In this document: piece by piece, positions 1 through 6,678 of the stretch
How the letters are laid out: the number at the start of each line of letters is the position of its first letter
How positions within the stretch are numbered: position 1 is the first letter of the stretch
Assembly (NCBI GenBank): GCA_025458545.1
Contig: JALOSH010000101.1
Location: forward strand, 1 to 7,190
DNA: 7,190 nt
Reading direction: 5' to 3'
From: Hydrogenophaga sp.
GTDB lineage: Bacteria > Pseudomonadota > Gammaproteobacteria > Burkholderiales > Burkholderiaceae
Notes under the pieces: model-generated
What the model was told of the DNA's origin: nothing
What the model saw: only the letters and a program-made list of their open reading frames with translations
Databases searched by the model: none
Position numbers and translations under genes: made by a program

Positions 1-199
1 TGATGTTGGACTCCGACACATGGTCCAGGTCGATCAGGGTGAGTTGCCGCACGCCACTGCGTGCGAGTGCTTCCACCGCCCACGAACCCACGCCACCGAT
101 GCCGACCACCACCACATGCGCATCAAAGATGCGCTGCGCGCCGGCCACACCGTAGAGCCGCCGCAGCCCGCCAAAACGCCGCTCGAACTGCTCAGCCAT
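1..199 (-). CDS. tcdA: tRNA threonylcarbamoyladenosine dehydratase TcdA, N-terminal part (cut by window edge)
   Basis: This is an E1-like enzyme of the ThiF/MoeB/HesA family. In the known family it uses ATP to dehydrate t6A37 on ANN-decoding tRNAs to cyclic ct6A. Only the first 66 codons lie in the window. They show the TcdA opening RRFGGLRRLYG (residues 7-17), then a Rossmann strand with the nucleotide-binding loop GIGGVGSW (33-40), then LTLIDLDHVSESN (53-65), the second strand with the acidic residues that contact ATP. The RFGG...RLYG start followed at once by the G-rich loop favours TcdA over ThiF or MoeB. The start is the ATG at 199, 18 bases after the stop of the transporter gene, and I see no clear Shine-Dalgarno. 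It probably shares a transcript with the transporter. The catalytic cysteine and C-terminal half are outside the window, so their integrity is unknown. Confidence 0.88.
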   Translation of the reverse strand, partial: MAEQFERRFGGLRRLYGVAGAQRIFDAHVVVVGIGGVGSWAVEALARSGVRQLTLIDLDHVSESNI

Positions 200-217
200 G
201 GGAGCGGAAATAACCAC

Positions 218-1339
218 TCACTCGCGCTCCAGCAGCCACATCTGGAATCGCAAGCCGCCGATGGCCCCAAGCACAATGCCGACCACAGCGATCACACTCG
301 TGAGGCTCAGTGTGGACAGACCCGAAAGGCCCTGCCCGACGGTACAACCCAGAGCCGTGACGCCCCCGATGCCCATGAGCATCGCACCGCCGATGTGCAA
401 TGCGGTGTCCTGGGTGCTGCGAAAACCTTCCCAGTGAAAGCTCTTGCTGCCAACGGCCTGGACAAAGGAACCGAGCACCACCCCGCCGACCGTCACAACG
501 CCGGTGGTCAATACCTTGGAGGTGTCGCTGAAGAGGATCACCCAGTCCAGCGTGTAGGCCATGGGCGCGGTGAAGCTGAGCGACTCCATGCGGCCCGAAT
601 TGGTGGCGAGGTACACAGACTCCAGCGTCTCGGGGTGTTCGGCCACAAAACCCAGGTGGCCGCTCACCCACCACATGGCGGTGATGACCAGCCCGAGACC
701 CAGACCACCTAACAGGCTGTTGCCGGTGCGGAACTCCGAATCAGCCAAGGCCCAGATGATCAGCGCCCCACCCACCAGCAAGGCCACCAGCAAACCGGTC
801 AGCGCAGGGCTGGAGCCGAACGCATGGGCGATCCAGACCGGCATCGCGCCGCCCTGCGCGACGTCCACCGCCACCGTGTCCGACGTGTTCACCCGCAGCA
901 CCGCGAACACACCACGCAAGGTGGCGTACGCGGCAACACCCATGATGAAAAAAACCACCAGGGACTTCAGGCTACCCGCGCCGATGCGCACCAGTGTCTT
1001 GCTCCCACAGCCGGACGCCAGCACCATGCCCAGGCCGAACAGGCCGCCACCGATCAAGGCCGACAACCAGATGATGCGGCCCGAGGCATAAAATGTCTGG
1101 GCGGTGTCGATCCAGCCCAGCCAGCCCATGGCGTAAAAACCGATCATGGCCACACCCACCGCCATCGCCCACATGCGCATGCGCGTCCATGAGCCCATGT
1201 TGACGATGTCGCTGATGGCCCCCATGGTGCAGAAATGGGTGCGCTGGGCGATGAATCCAAACGCTGTGCCGACCGCGAAGGCGGCCCAGAGAACGAGGGT
1301 GTGCTGGTGTTGAAGAGCGGCGATGTCCATGGGCGCCAT
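218..1339 (-). CDS. YeeE/YedE-family sulfur-compound (thiosulfate-type) transporter
   Basis: This is a polytopic inner-membrane protein of about 373 residues, close to the size of TsuA/YeeE proteins, which import thiosulfate. Many hydrophobic segments are visible, for example around residues 14-31, 54-75, 90-110, 124-148, 180-198, 207-226, 275-297 and 316-365. Three family cysteines stand in the expected contexts: THFCTMG (C37), LASGCGSKTL (C111) and ALGCTVGQGLSG (C332). In TsuA, equivalent cysteines are known to relay thiosulfate through the channel, and their spacing here is similar. The exact substrate is inferred. Start choice: the frame is open to a GTG at 1363, but that codon has no ribosome site. 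AAGGGG lies 11 bases before the ATG at 1339, which I prefer; an ATG at 1330 is a second option. It lies 53 bases after cpoB and 18 bases before tcdA. The tcdA neighbour suggests a loose sulfur or tRNA-modification theme. Confidence 0.85.
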   Translation of the reverse strand: MAPMDIAALQHQHTLVLWAAFAVGTAFGFIAQRTHFCTMGAISDIVNMGSWTRMRMWAMAVGVAMIGFYAMGWLGWIDTAQTFYASGRIIWLSALIGGGLFGLGMVLASGCGSKTLVRIGAGSLKSLVVFFIMGVAAYATLRGVFAVLRVNTSDTVAVDVAQGGAMPVWIAHAFGSSPALTGLLVALLVGGALIIWALADSEFRTGNSLLGGLGLGLVITAMWWVSGHLGFVAEHPETLESVYLATNSGRMESLSFTAPMAYTLDWVILFSDTSKVLTTGVVTVGGVVLGSFVQAVGSKSFHWEGFRSTQDTALHIGGAMLMGIGGVTALGCTVGQGLSGLSTLSLTSVIAVVGIVLGAIGGLRFQMWLLERE

Positions 1340-1369
1340 TGTAGGAGCAGCCCCTTGGCACACCGGCCT

Positions 1370-1383
1370 GGGGGCACGCCCCC
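1370..1383 (-). other. GC-rich hairpin between cpoB and the transporter gene
   Basis: GGGGG and CCCCC arms flank a 4-base loop, 9 bases after the cpoB stop. The 53-base gap holds little else apart from the AAGGGG ribosome site of the next gene. No T-run follows on the minus strand, so it is a poor intrinsic terminator. It could attenuate, protect the 3' end of the tolB-pal-cpoB message, or mean nothing in such GC-rich DNA. Confidence 0.35.
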
Positions 1384-1392
1384 GTGTCGCGC

Positions 1393-2205
1393 TCAGCGCA
1401 GCTGACTCAGGCGCTCACGGGCAGCCACAGCCGCCTCGGACTGTGGATAGGTCTTGATCAGGTCTTCGAGCGTGCGGCGAGCGGCTTTGCTGTCCTTCAG
1501 CTCAACCTGGCTGTTCGCCAGGGCGAGCATGGCCTCCGGTGTGCGCGGGTGTGCCGAGAACTGCGTCACCAGGCGGCGATGGGTCTCGATGGCTTCCTTG
1601 TAAGCCCGGTTGGCGTACTGGGCGTTGCCCAGCCAGTACAGGGCCGATGCGGTGTAGCCGCTCTCGGGGTAACGCCGCAGAAAGGCGGTGTAGGCCTGAG
1701 CCGAAGCCGCAAACTCCGAGCGGCGCAACATCTGCATCGCGGCCTCGAAATCGCGCTGCTCGGCCGGTTCTGCCATGAACTCCTTGCCGTCGACCGTGAC
1801 CCGCACCGGCTCCACCTTGCGCAGGCGCTCGTCCAAGCCCACCTGCACATCCTTCTGTTGGCGCTGCAACTCCGACACCTCACGCGCAAGCTGCTCGTTC
1901 TGCCCTCGCAGCCTGGCCATCTCGGCACGCAACTGTTCGATCTGGTTGGCCAGATCCAGCAGGCTGCGCCGCAGTGTCGTGTTGCTCTCGCGGGCTTCTT
2001 CGAGGGAGCGGGCATGGGCCGCGTTGGCGGCCTCGGCGGCCTGGCGGTTGACCTCGACCCGCTGGCGCAGCTCGATGATGGCCTTGCGCGCCTCATCGTC
2101 GTTGAACAGTGCGTGAGCGGACAACGGCCAAGCCGTGGCCAACACCAGCGCAAGAGGCATCAACCCTGCAGACACAGGACGGTATCGCGTGAACATAGGA
2201 CTCAT
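1393..2205 (-). CDS. cpoB: Cell division coordinator CpoB (YbgF), Tol-Pal accessory protein
   Basis: This is a periplasmic protein of 270 residues. In E. coli CpoB links Tol-Pal constriction to PBP1B-driven septal peptidoglycan synthesis and binds TolA. Domains in order: a signal peptide (about 1-32, hydrophobic core LMPLALVLATAWPLSA, likely cut after AHA); a long coiled coil rich in E, Q, R and L (about 38-130), the trimerising part; a short linker; and three tetratricopeptide repeats (about 150-182, 187-219 and 224-256). The repeats carry typical pieces such as YTAFLRRYPESGYTASALYWLGNAQY and end in KTYPQSEAAVAARERLSQL. The length fits the family (E. coli about 263). The ATG overlaps the pal stop as ATGA, with no strong ribosome site, so translation is probably coupled to pal. 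Position last after tolB and pal is the standard order. A start at Met4 is possible but would lose the ATGA coupling. Confidence 0.94.
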   Translation of the reverse strand: MSPMFTRYRPVSAGLMPLALVLATAWPLSAHALFNDDEARKAIIELRQRVEVNRQAAEAANAAHARSLEEARESNTTLRRSLLDLANQIEQLRAEMARLRGQNEQLAREVSELQRQQKDVQVGLDERLRKVEPVRVTVDGKEFMAEPAEQRDFEAAMQMLRRSEFAASAQAYTAFLRRYPESGYTASALYWLGNAQYANRAYKEAIETHRRLVTQFSAHPRTPEAMLALANSQVELKDSKAARRTLEDLIKTYPQSEAAVAARERLSQLR

Positions 2206-2798
2206 CGGTAAGAAAACTCAACCCGGCGATTCTTGGCATAAGCCTCTTCGCTGAACCCGATGACGGCCGGCTTCTCTTCTCCGAAACTGACCGGCTCGAC
2301 CTGCGCATCGCTCACGCCCAGCAGCCCCAAAGCACGACGCACCGCCTCGGCGCGTTTCTGCCCCAGCGCCAGGTTGTACTCTCGGCCGCCACGCTCATCG
2401 GTGTGGCCTTCCAGCGCCAGCTTGCGGGTGCGGTTGGCGGCCAGGAACTTCGCATGGGCCTCCAGCGTGGCAGCAAACTCCGGCTTGACCACGAAGCTGT
2501 CGTAGTCAAAATAAATCACCCGGGCCATGGCATCGGGTTGGGCCACCTCGGTGGGCGCCACCTGAACCGGCGAGACATTGCGCTGGTCTGCGCCGCCGCT
2601 TTGCGCTGCGGGCGCCACCGAACCCTGTGGCAGAGGGCTCACCGCGGAGGCGCTGCGGTCCACCACGGGCACTTCGGTCAGCGGCACGCTGGAGGCACAG
2701 GCACCCAAAGTCGACACGATGGCCAGCGCGGCCAACCAGCGCGTCGCGCGCCGCGCGAAGGGAAACGATGTGCCGACGGAAGGAGAGTCTTGGATCAT
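2202..2798 (-). CDS. pal: Peptidoglycan-associated lipoprotein Pal
   Basis: Pal is an outer-membrane lipoprotein that binds peptidoglycan and TolB and anchors the outer membrane during division. The 198-residue product has a basic N-terminus (RRATR), a hydrophobic stretch, and a lipobox LGAC with C34 as the lipidated cysteine; S36 and S37 fit outer-membrane sorting. A Pro/Ala/Ser/Gln-rich linker (about 38-90) precedes an OmpA-like domain (about 92-198). That domain has VIYFDYDS (94-101), GHTDERG (131-137) with the diaminopimelate-binding Asp and Arg, YNLALGQKRAEAV and the terminal NRRVEFSYR. Start choice: a TTG at 2804 is in frame, but GAAAGG lies 8 bases before the ATG at 2798, which is therefore better. 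A 71-base gap separates it from tolB, and its stop overlaps the cpoB start. The gap holds no promoter or terminator I would defend. Confidence 0.96.
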   Translation of the reverse strand: MIQDSPSVGTSFPFARRATRWLAALAIVSTLGACASSVPLTEVPVVDRSASAVSPLPQGSVAPAAQSGGADQRNVSPVQVAPTEVAQPDAMARVIYFDYDSFVVKPEFAATLEAHAKFLAANRTRKLALEGHTDERGGREYNLALGQKRAEAVRRALGLLGVSDAQVEPVSFGEEKPAVIGFSEEAYAKNRRVEFSYR

Positions 2799-2815
2799 GC
2801 TCAAAGCCTTTCAGA
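2791..2815 (-). promoter_or_regulatory. Ribosome binding site that fixes the pal start
   Basis: On the minus strand GAAAGG is followed by CTTTGAGC and then ATG. The 8-base spacing suits the ATG at 2798, while the upstream in-frame TTG at 2804 would be only two bases from the site. This supports the shorter, 198-residue Pal. Confidence 0.6.
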
Positions 2816-2869
2816 AACAGAAACAGTTGTGCGCCAAGCAGACGCCAAAGGAACGACGGGTCATCTGCC

Positions 2870-4189
2870 TCAACGGAGAAATGGACCCCATTCGGGCTCA
2901 CGGATATCACCTTGTGCGCCCGAGAGGCGGGTCTTGATACGGCCATCGAGGGTGGTGGTCATGAGCGCTTCCAGGCCCTTGTCTCGGGTGGCGTAAATGA
3001 TCATCCGGCTGTTGGGCGAAAAACTCGGGCTTTCGTCGGCGCTGGTGTCGGTGAGAACGGTCACGTTGCCGCTGGACAGCTCCATCACATGCAGGCGAAA
3101 AGCTCCGCCCACACGGGAAATGAAGGCCAGCCAGCGCCCATCCGGGCTGGGGCTGGGTGAAATGTTGTAGTTGCCGGAAAAGGTGACCCGTTGCGCAGCG
3201 CCGCCCTGCGCTCCCATGCGATAGACCTGCGGCGAACCACCGCGGTCGCTGACGAAGAAGATCGTCTTGCCGTCGGCGCTGAAAACGGGTTCGGTGTCGA
3301 TGCTGTCGCTGCGGGTCAGCCGTTGCGGCTCGCCGCCACTGGCGGCCACCGCATAAATCTGCGCATTGCCCGAGATGGACAGCGTGGCCACCAGTTGCCG
3401 GCCATCGGGCGACCAGGCGGGCGCGCTGTTGGAGCCACGAAAGTTGGCCAGCAGTCGGCGCCTGCCGGTGGCCACATCGTGCGCATAGATGACCGGTTTG
3501 CGAGACTCGAAGGACACATAGGCCAGCTGTGAACCCCCTGGCTCCCAGCTTGGCGAAATGATGGGTTCGGGGCTGCTGAGCGCAGCGCGTGCGTTCTCGC
3601 CATCGGCATCGGCCACCCACAAACTGTACCGCTGCCCGGCCTTGCTCACATAGGCGATGCGGGTGGAGAAAACCCCTTTTTCTCCGGTGATCTTTTCGTA
3701 CACATGATCTGCGATGCGGTGGGCCGCCAGGCGCAAGTCCTGCGCGGACACCGGGTAACTCAGACCGCCCAAGTCTTGTCCACGCACCACATCCCAGAGG
3801 CGAAAGCGCACATCAAAACGCCCATCGGCCAGGCGCGACACGCTGCCGGTGAGCAGCGTGTCGCACCCCTTTTCACGCCAGGGAGCGAGGTCGGGACGGG
3901 CGTTCTCGTCCAGGGCGGCACCCGCGATCGGCTCCACAAAGCGAAACTGACCGCTGCGTTCCAGATCGGCCCGCACGATGGCTGCAATGTTCTGGCTCGC
4001 GGCATCGTTGCCGCGAAAGGCCACCGCCGAAAAAGGGAACTGCGTGAGCCCCACACCCGAGACCTCGACACGGAACTGTGCCAGCGCCTGGGGCATGGGC
4101 AGAGCCAGAAGCGGAAGCACCCCGGCTGTACGCAGCAGGTGTCGGCGTTGGGTCGGTGCCCAGAGGGACGGTCGGGTCAAATCCAGCAT
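2870..4189 (-). CDS. tolB: Tol-Pal system periplasmic protein TolB
   Basis: TolB is the periplasmic beta-propeller that shuttles between TolA and Pal and so regulates Pal mobility at the septum. The 439-residue product matches the usual 430-440. It has an N-terminal signal (about 1-37) with twin arginines at 15-16 and probable cleavage after QALA. A D1 domain (about 38-165) contains [23 protein letters not shown] propeller (about 172-439) follows, whose repeats show S-P-D-G type turns: [54 protein letters not shown] and [13 protein letters not shown]. The C-terminus EPEWGPFLR is the family ending. The ATG at 4189 has AAGG directly against it, so an in-frame TTG at 4180, 8 bases after AAGGA, may be the real start; the mature protein would be the same. 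pal and cpoB follow; rng, not tolA, lies upstream. Confidence 0.97.
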   Translation of the reverse strand: MLDLTRPSLWAPTQRRHLLRTAGVLPLLALPMPQALAQFRVEVSGVGLTQFPFSAVAFRGNDAASQNIAAIVRADLERSGQFRFVEPIAGAALDENARPDLAPWREKGCDTLLTGSVSRLADGRFDVRFRLWDVVRGQDLGGLSYPVSAQDLRLAAHRIADHVYEKITGEKGVFSTRIAYVSKAGQRYSLWVADADGENARAALSSPEPIISPSWEPGGSQLAYVSFESRKPVIYAHDVATGRRRLLANFRGSNSAPAWSPDGRQLVATLSISGNAQIYAVAASGGEPQRLTRSDSIDTEPVFSADGKTIFFVSDRGGSPQVYRMGAQGGAAQRVTFSGNYNISPSPSPDGRWLAFISRVGGAFRLHVMELSSGNVTVLTDTSADESPSFSPNSRMIIYATRDKGLEALMTTTLDGRIKTRLSGAQGDIREPEWGPFLR

Positions 4190-4265
4190 CCTTGTGATGT
4201 CGTTGCGGTGTCGATGTTGGCGATCTCATCGCAAGGCCGGGGGCGCTTGCAACTCAGCTCGAACG

Positions 4266-4271
4266 ATGATA
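4266..4271 (-). promoter_or_regulatory. Candidate -10 element (TATCAT) for tolB
   Basis: TATCAT differs from the sigma-70 consensus TATAAT at one base and lies in GC-rich surroundings about 77 bases before the tolB ATG. A TTGTCA hexamer (4294-4299) resembles a -35 box, but the 22-base spacing is too long for a normal promoter. With 17-base spacing the -35 position reads ACGGAC, a poor match. I call only the -10, weakly. Confidence 0.28.
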
Positions 4272-4381
4272 GCGGAGGCCTCGCAGTGGTCCGTGACAAG
4301 ATGTGCGTGCCGCGTCTGCCGTGCGCGCTGATGGACCCACGCGGGCCGGAAAATGTTCCCCGGATTCGGAAGCTTTTCAAC

Positions 4382-4405
4382 GCGGTTCTGCCATGGCAGA
4401 ACCGC
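4382..4405. repeat. Perfect 24-nt palindrome after rng (terminator-like hairpin or operator)
   Basis: The half-site GCGGTTCTGCCA is followed directly by its exact reverse complement, with no mismatch. As RNA it would form a 10-bp stem with a CAUG loop, 11 bases after the rng stop. On the minus strand it is followed by GTTGAAAAGC, so the U-run of a classic intrinsic terminator is missing. A smaller inverted repeat, CCGCC-G-GGCGG (4402-4412), overlaps one arm and could compete with it. It may end or stabilise the rng message, or bind a dimeric regulator upstream of tolB. Confidence 0.6.
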
Positions 4406-4416
4406 CGGGCGGCTCC

Positions 4417-5952
4417 TCAGAGCAGCACGATGTCGTACTGCTCCTGGGTCATGGAGCTTTCGGCCTGCAGCGAGATGGGCTTGCCGATGAAGTCCGAGAG
4501 TCCCGCCAGGTGCTGGCTTTCCTCGTCGAGGAAGAGTTCCACCACCTGGGCCGCGGCGACCACCCGGAACTCGCGCGGGTTGAAGGCTCTGGCTTCGCGC
4601 AGGATCTCGCGCAGGATGTCGTAGCACACGCTGCGCGCAGTCTTGACCACACCCCTGCCACTGCACGCGCCACAAGGCTCGCTGAGCATGTGAGCCAAAG
4701 ACTCGCGGGTGCGCTTGCGCGTCATCTCCACCAGACCGAGCTGCGAGAAGCCGCCGATCATGGTCTTGACGCGGTCGCGGGCGAGTTGTTTGCGAAACTC
4801 GGTCAGCACCGCGTCGCGGTGGTCCTCGCGCACCATGTCGATGAAATCCACGATGACGATACCGCCCAGATTTCGCAAGCGCAGCTGGCGGGCAATCGTC
4901 TGCGCTGCTTCGAGGTTGGTGCGGAACACCGTGTCATCGAAGTTGCGGGCACCCACAAAACCACCTGTGTTCACGTCCACCGTGGTCAGGGCCTCGGTCT
5001 GGTCAATCACCAGGTAGCCGCCGGACTTCAGGTCGACCCGACGGCTGAGCGCGCGCGCGATGTCTTCGTCGACATTGAACAAGTCAAAGATCGGTCGCTC
5101 GCCCGCGTAATGCTGCAGTTTCTTCACCGTGTCTGGCATGAATTCGCCAGCGAAGGTCTGCAACAGGCCGAACTGCTCACGCGAATCGATGCGGATCGAC
5201 TGGGTCTGCGCGCTCACCAGGTCGCGCAGCACACGCTGCATAAGGTTCAGGTCTTCGTGCAGCAAGGAGGCCGATGGCTGGCGCGTGGAAGCCTCTTTGA
5301 TGCGCTGCCAGGTCTTGCGCAGGTAGGTGATGTCATCGCTCAACTCTTCGTCGCTCGCGTCTTCGGCGTTGGTGCGCAAAATGAAGCCGCCCGCCGCCGA
5401 ACCATCCACCGGCGTGGCCAGGCCCAGCACCCTCTGGCGCAAGGCCTCCCGTTGCGCAGGCGGAATTTTCTGCGACACGCCGATGTGGTTGTCCTGAGGC
5501 AAGAACACCAGCAACCGGCCTGCGATGCTGATCTGTGCGGTGAGCCGGGCGCCCTTGGTCCCGATCGGGTCCTTCAACACCTGCACCATCAAGGCCTGGC
5601 CTTCAAAGATCTGCCGCTCGATGGGCAGCACGGGATCGGGCGCAAGCACCTTGTTGTTGCCCTGACCGGCCGGCTCGTCTCCCGGTACCGAACGATCACG
5701 CGGCACGGCGTGTTTGGCGGTGATGTTGGGCATCAGGTCGGCCACGTGCAGGAAAGCGGCGCGGTCCAGCCCGATGTCGATGAAGGCGGACTGCATGCCC
5801 GGCAACACCCGCGAGACCTTGCCCAGGTAGATGTTGCCGACCAGTCCGCGCTCCAGCGTGCGCTCCAGATGCACTTCCTGCACCGCACCCTGCTCCACCA
5901 CGGCCACCCGGGTTTCCTGGGGAGCCCAGTTGATCAATATGTCCTGGCTCAT
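4417..5952 (-). CDS. rng: Ribonuclease G (RNase E/G family)
   Basis: This endoribonuclease matures the 16S rRNA 5' end and takes part in mRNA decay. The 511-residue product corresponds to the catalytic half of RNase E, with no long C-terminal scaffold, so it is RNase G rather than RNase E. The start has the RNase G form ILINWAPQETRVAVVEQGAVQEVHLER, followed by the S1-like region (about 36-130) with VGNIYLGKVSRVLPGMQSAFIDIG. The catalytic metal-binding aspartates are D326 in TTVDVNTGGF and D369 in IVIVDFIDM, with the 43-residue spacing of RNase E D303 and D346. The zinc-link motif CGAC has C427 and C430. About 18 extra residues, compared with my recollection of E. coli RNase G, lie within 77-119. 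The frame is open upstream to 6480, inside maf, but conservation begins at the ATG at 5952, 23 bases after the maf stop, with only a weak GAGA ribosome site. Confidence 0.96.
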   Translation of the reverse strand: MSQDILINWAPQETRVAVVEQGAVQEVHLERTLERGLVGNIYLGKVSRVLPGMQSAFIDIGLDRAAFLHVADLMPNITAKHAVPRDRSVPGDEPAGQGNNKVLAPDPVLPIERQIFEGQALMVQVLKDPIGTKGARLTAQISIAGRLLVFLPQDNHIGVSQKIPPAQREALRQRVLGLATPVDGSAAGGFILRTNAEDASDEELSDDITYLRKTWQRIKEASTRQPSASLLHEDLNLMQRVLRDLVSAQTQSIRIDSREQFGLLQTFAGEFMPDTVKKLQHYAGERPIFDLFNVDEDIARALSRRVDLKSGGYLVIDQTEALTTVDVNTGGFVGARNFDDTVFRTNLEAAQTIARQLRLRNLGGIVIVDFIDMVREDHRDAVLTEFRKQLARDRVKTMIGGFSQLGLVEMTRKRTRESLAHMLSEPCGACSGRGVVKTARSVCYDILREILREARAFNPREFRVVAAAQVVELFLDEESQHLAGLSDFIGKPISLQAESSMTQEQYDIVLL

Positions 5953-5975
5953 GCTTGTCTCGTTGGGTTGTGTGT

Positions 5976-6599
5976 TCAGCAAACCAGCCGCACACCGACG
6001 GCTCGCAGTATCTGGGCCGTCTCGTGTGCGGGCAGCCCCATGATGCCCGAGTAGCTGCCGCTGATGTGGCGGATGTTCAAAGCCGCAGCGCCCTGGATTG
6101 CATAGGCACCGGCCTTGCCCATGGGTTCGCCGCTCGCCACGTAGCGCCGGATCTGCGCTGCGCTCCAGACATCGAATTCGACTTCCGACGTCGACAACGC
6201 CGCCCAGGTGCGCACCGCACCGCGCGCCATGGGACGTGCCACCGCCACCGCCGTCAGCACCCGGTGCCGCTGGCCAGACAAATCGCCGAGCATGCGTCGA
6301 GCGTCGGCGGCGTCGGCCGGCTTGCCCAAGATGCGCCGCCCAAGCGCAACGGTGGTGTCGGCACACAGCACCGGTGCCAGCGGCAAGCCACGCCGACGCA
6401 AGCGCTCGACCGAGGCCTGCAACTTCAGGGCCGTGACCCGCTGAACGTACACACGCGGCGCCTCTGCACCACGCACACACTCCAGCGCCTCGACATCTTC
6501 AGTCTCGTCCGGCAGCAGCAGTTCGCAGCGCACCCCCCATTGCTCCAGCAACTGCCGGCGCCGGGGGCTCTGGGAAGCGAGGTAGACAAAATCGGTCAT
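5976..6599 (-). CDS. maf: Maf-family nucleoside triphosphate pyrophosphatase, YhdE type (dTTP/UTP)
   Basis: This cytoplasmic enzyme hydrolyses NTPs to NMP and pyrophosphate. YhdE-type members prefer dTTP and UTP and also act on modified pyrimidine nucleotides. The 207-residue product shows all Maf blocks in order: LASQSPRRRQLL (7-18); the catalytic Asp in CADTTVALG (D81); LGKPADAADARRML (91-104); LSGQRHRVLTAVAV (107-120); SGEPMGKAGAYAIQG (156-170, K162); and GSYSGIMGLP (181-190). The DTTV and AGAYAIQG motifs match YhdE; the m7GTP-type YceF has DQV and a different second motif. The start is the ATG at 6599 with a weak GAAAG 7 bases upstream. It lies 79 bases after rlmH and 23 bases before rng, in an order common in betaproteobacteria. 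CADT in place of the usual GADT or AADT is a small variation. Confidence 0.94.
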   Translation of the reverse strand: MTDFVYLASQSPRRRQLLEQWGVRCELLLPDETEDVEALECVRGAEAPRVYVQRVTALKLQASVERLRRRGLPLAPVLCADTTVALGRRILGKPADAADARRMLGDLSGQRHRVLTAVAVARPMARGAVRTWAALSTSEVEFDVWSAAQIRRYVASGEPMGKAGAYAIQGAAALNIRHISGSYSGIMGLPAHETAQILRAVGVRLVC

Positions 6600-6678
6600 G
6601 CGATGGCTTTCGTTGTCTCATGTGCGCTGGGGTGCGCGGGACCCGAGCAACGCCTGAGCGGCACAGCAAGTGGCTGCA

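Larger units (their letters stand above)
4190..4416. other. Non-coding region between rng and tolB, probable leader and promoter region of tolB-pal-cpoB
   Basis: These 227 bases are the longest gap in the window. I see no conserved short protein on either strand. Read in the tolB direction it holds the 24-nt palindrome just after the rng stop, an AT-richer patch (GTTGAAAAGCTT and AACATTTT), a TATCAT hexamer about 80 bases before tolB, and AAGG at the tolB start. As the gap splits two gene clusters, it probably carries the promoter for tolB-pal-cpoB. No riboswitch fold is recognisable by eye. Confidence 0.5.

Noticed and set aside
20..712. Plus-strand open frame of 230 codons opposite tcdA and the transporter
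   Set aside because: Antisense shadow with very high His, Gln and Ala content and no motif; both genes on the other strand are recognisable.
1340..1363. GTG start for the transporter eight codons upstream
   Set aside because: No ribosome site precedes it, and the added residues are not typical of the family. AAGGGG before the ATG at 1339 fits better.
1384..2211. Plus-strand open frame of 275 codons almost exactly opposite cpoB
   Set aside because: The match in extent is a codon-bias effect. CpoB has a signal peptide, coiled coil and repeats, and the antisense product has no family features.
2799..2804. TTG start for pal two codons upstream
   Set aside because: It is only two bases from the GAAAGG site, while the ATG at 2798 has an 8-base spacing.
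4266..4299. TTGTCA and TATCAT as a full sigma-70 promoter for tolB
   Set aside because: The 22-base spacing is outside the normal 16-19 range, so only the TATCAT hexamer is kept, as a weak candidate.
3704..4624. Plus-strand open frame of 306 codons spanning tolB, the gap and rng
   Set aside because: It crosses two conserved genes on the other strand, its composition is shadow-like, and no domain is visible.
4303..6054. Plus-strand open frame of 583 codons opposite rng
   Set aside because: It is antisense to a clearly conserved RNase G gene, has a composition rich in His, Arg, Gln and Ala typical of the complement of GC-rich coding DNA, and shows no recognisable domain.
5953..6480. Extension of the rng frame upstream into maf
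   Set aside because: The upstream residues are an out-of-frame reading of maf. RNase G similarity begins at the ATG at 5952.
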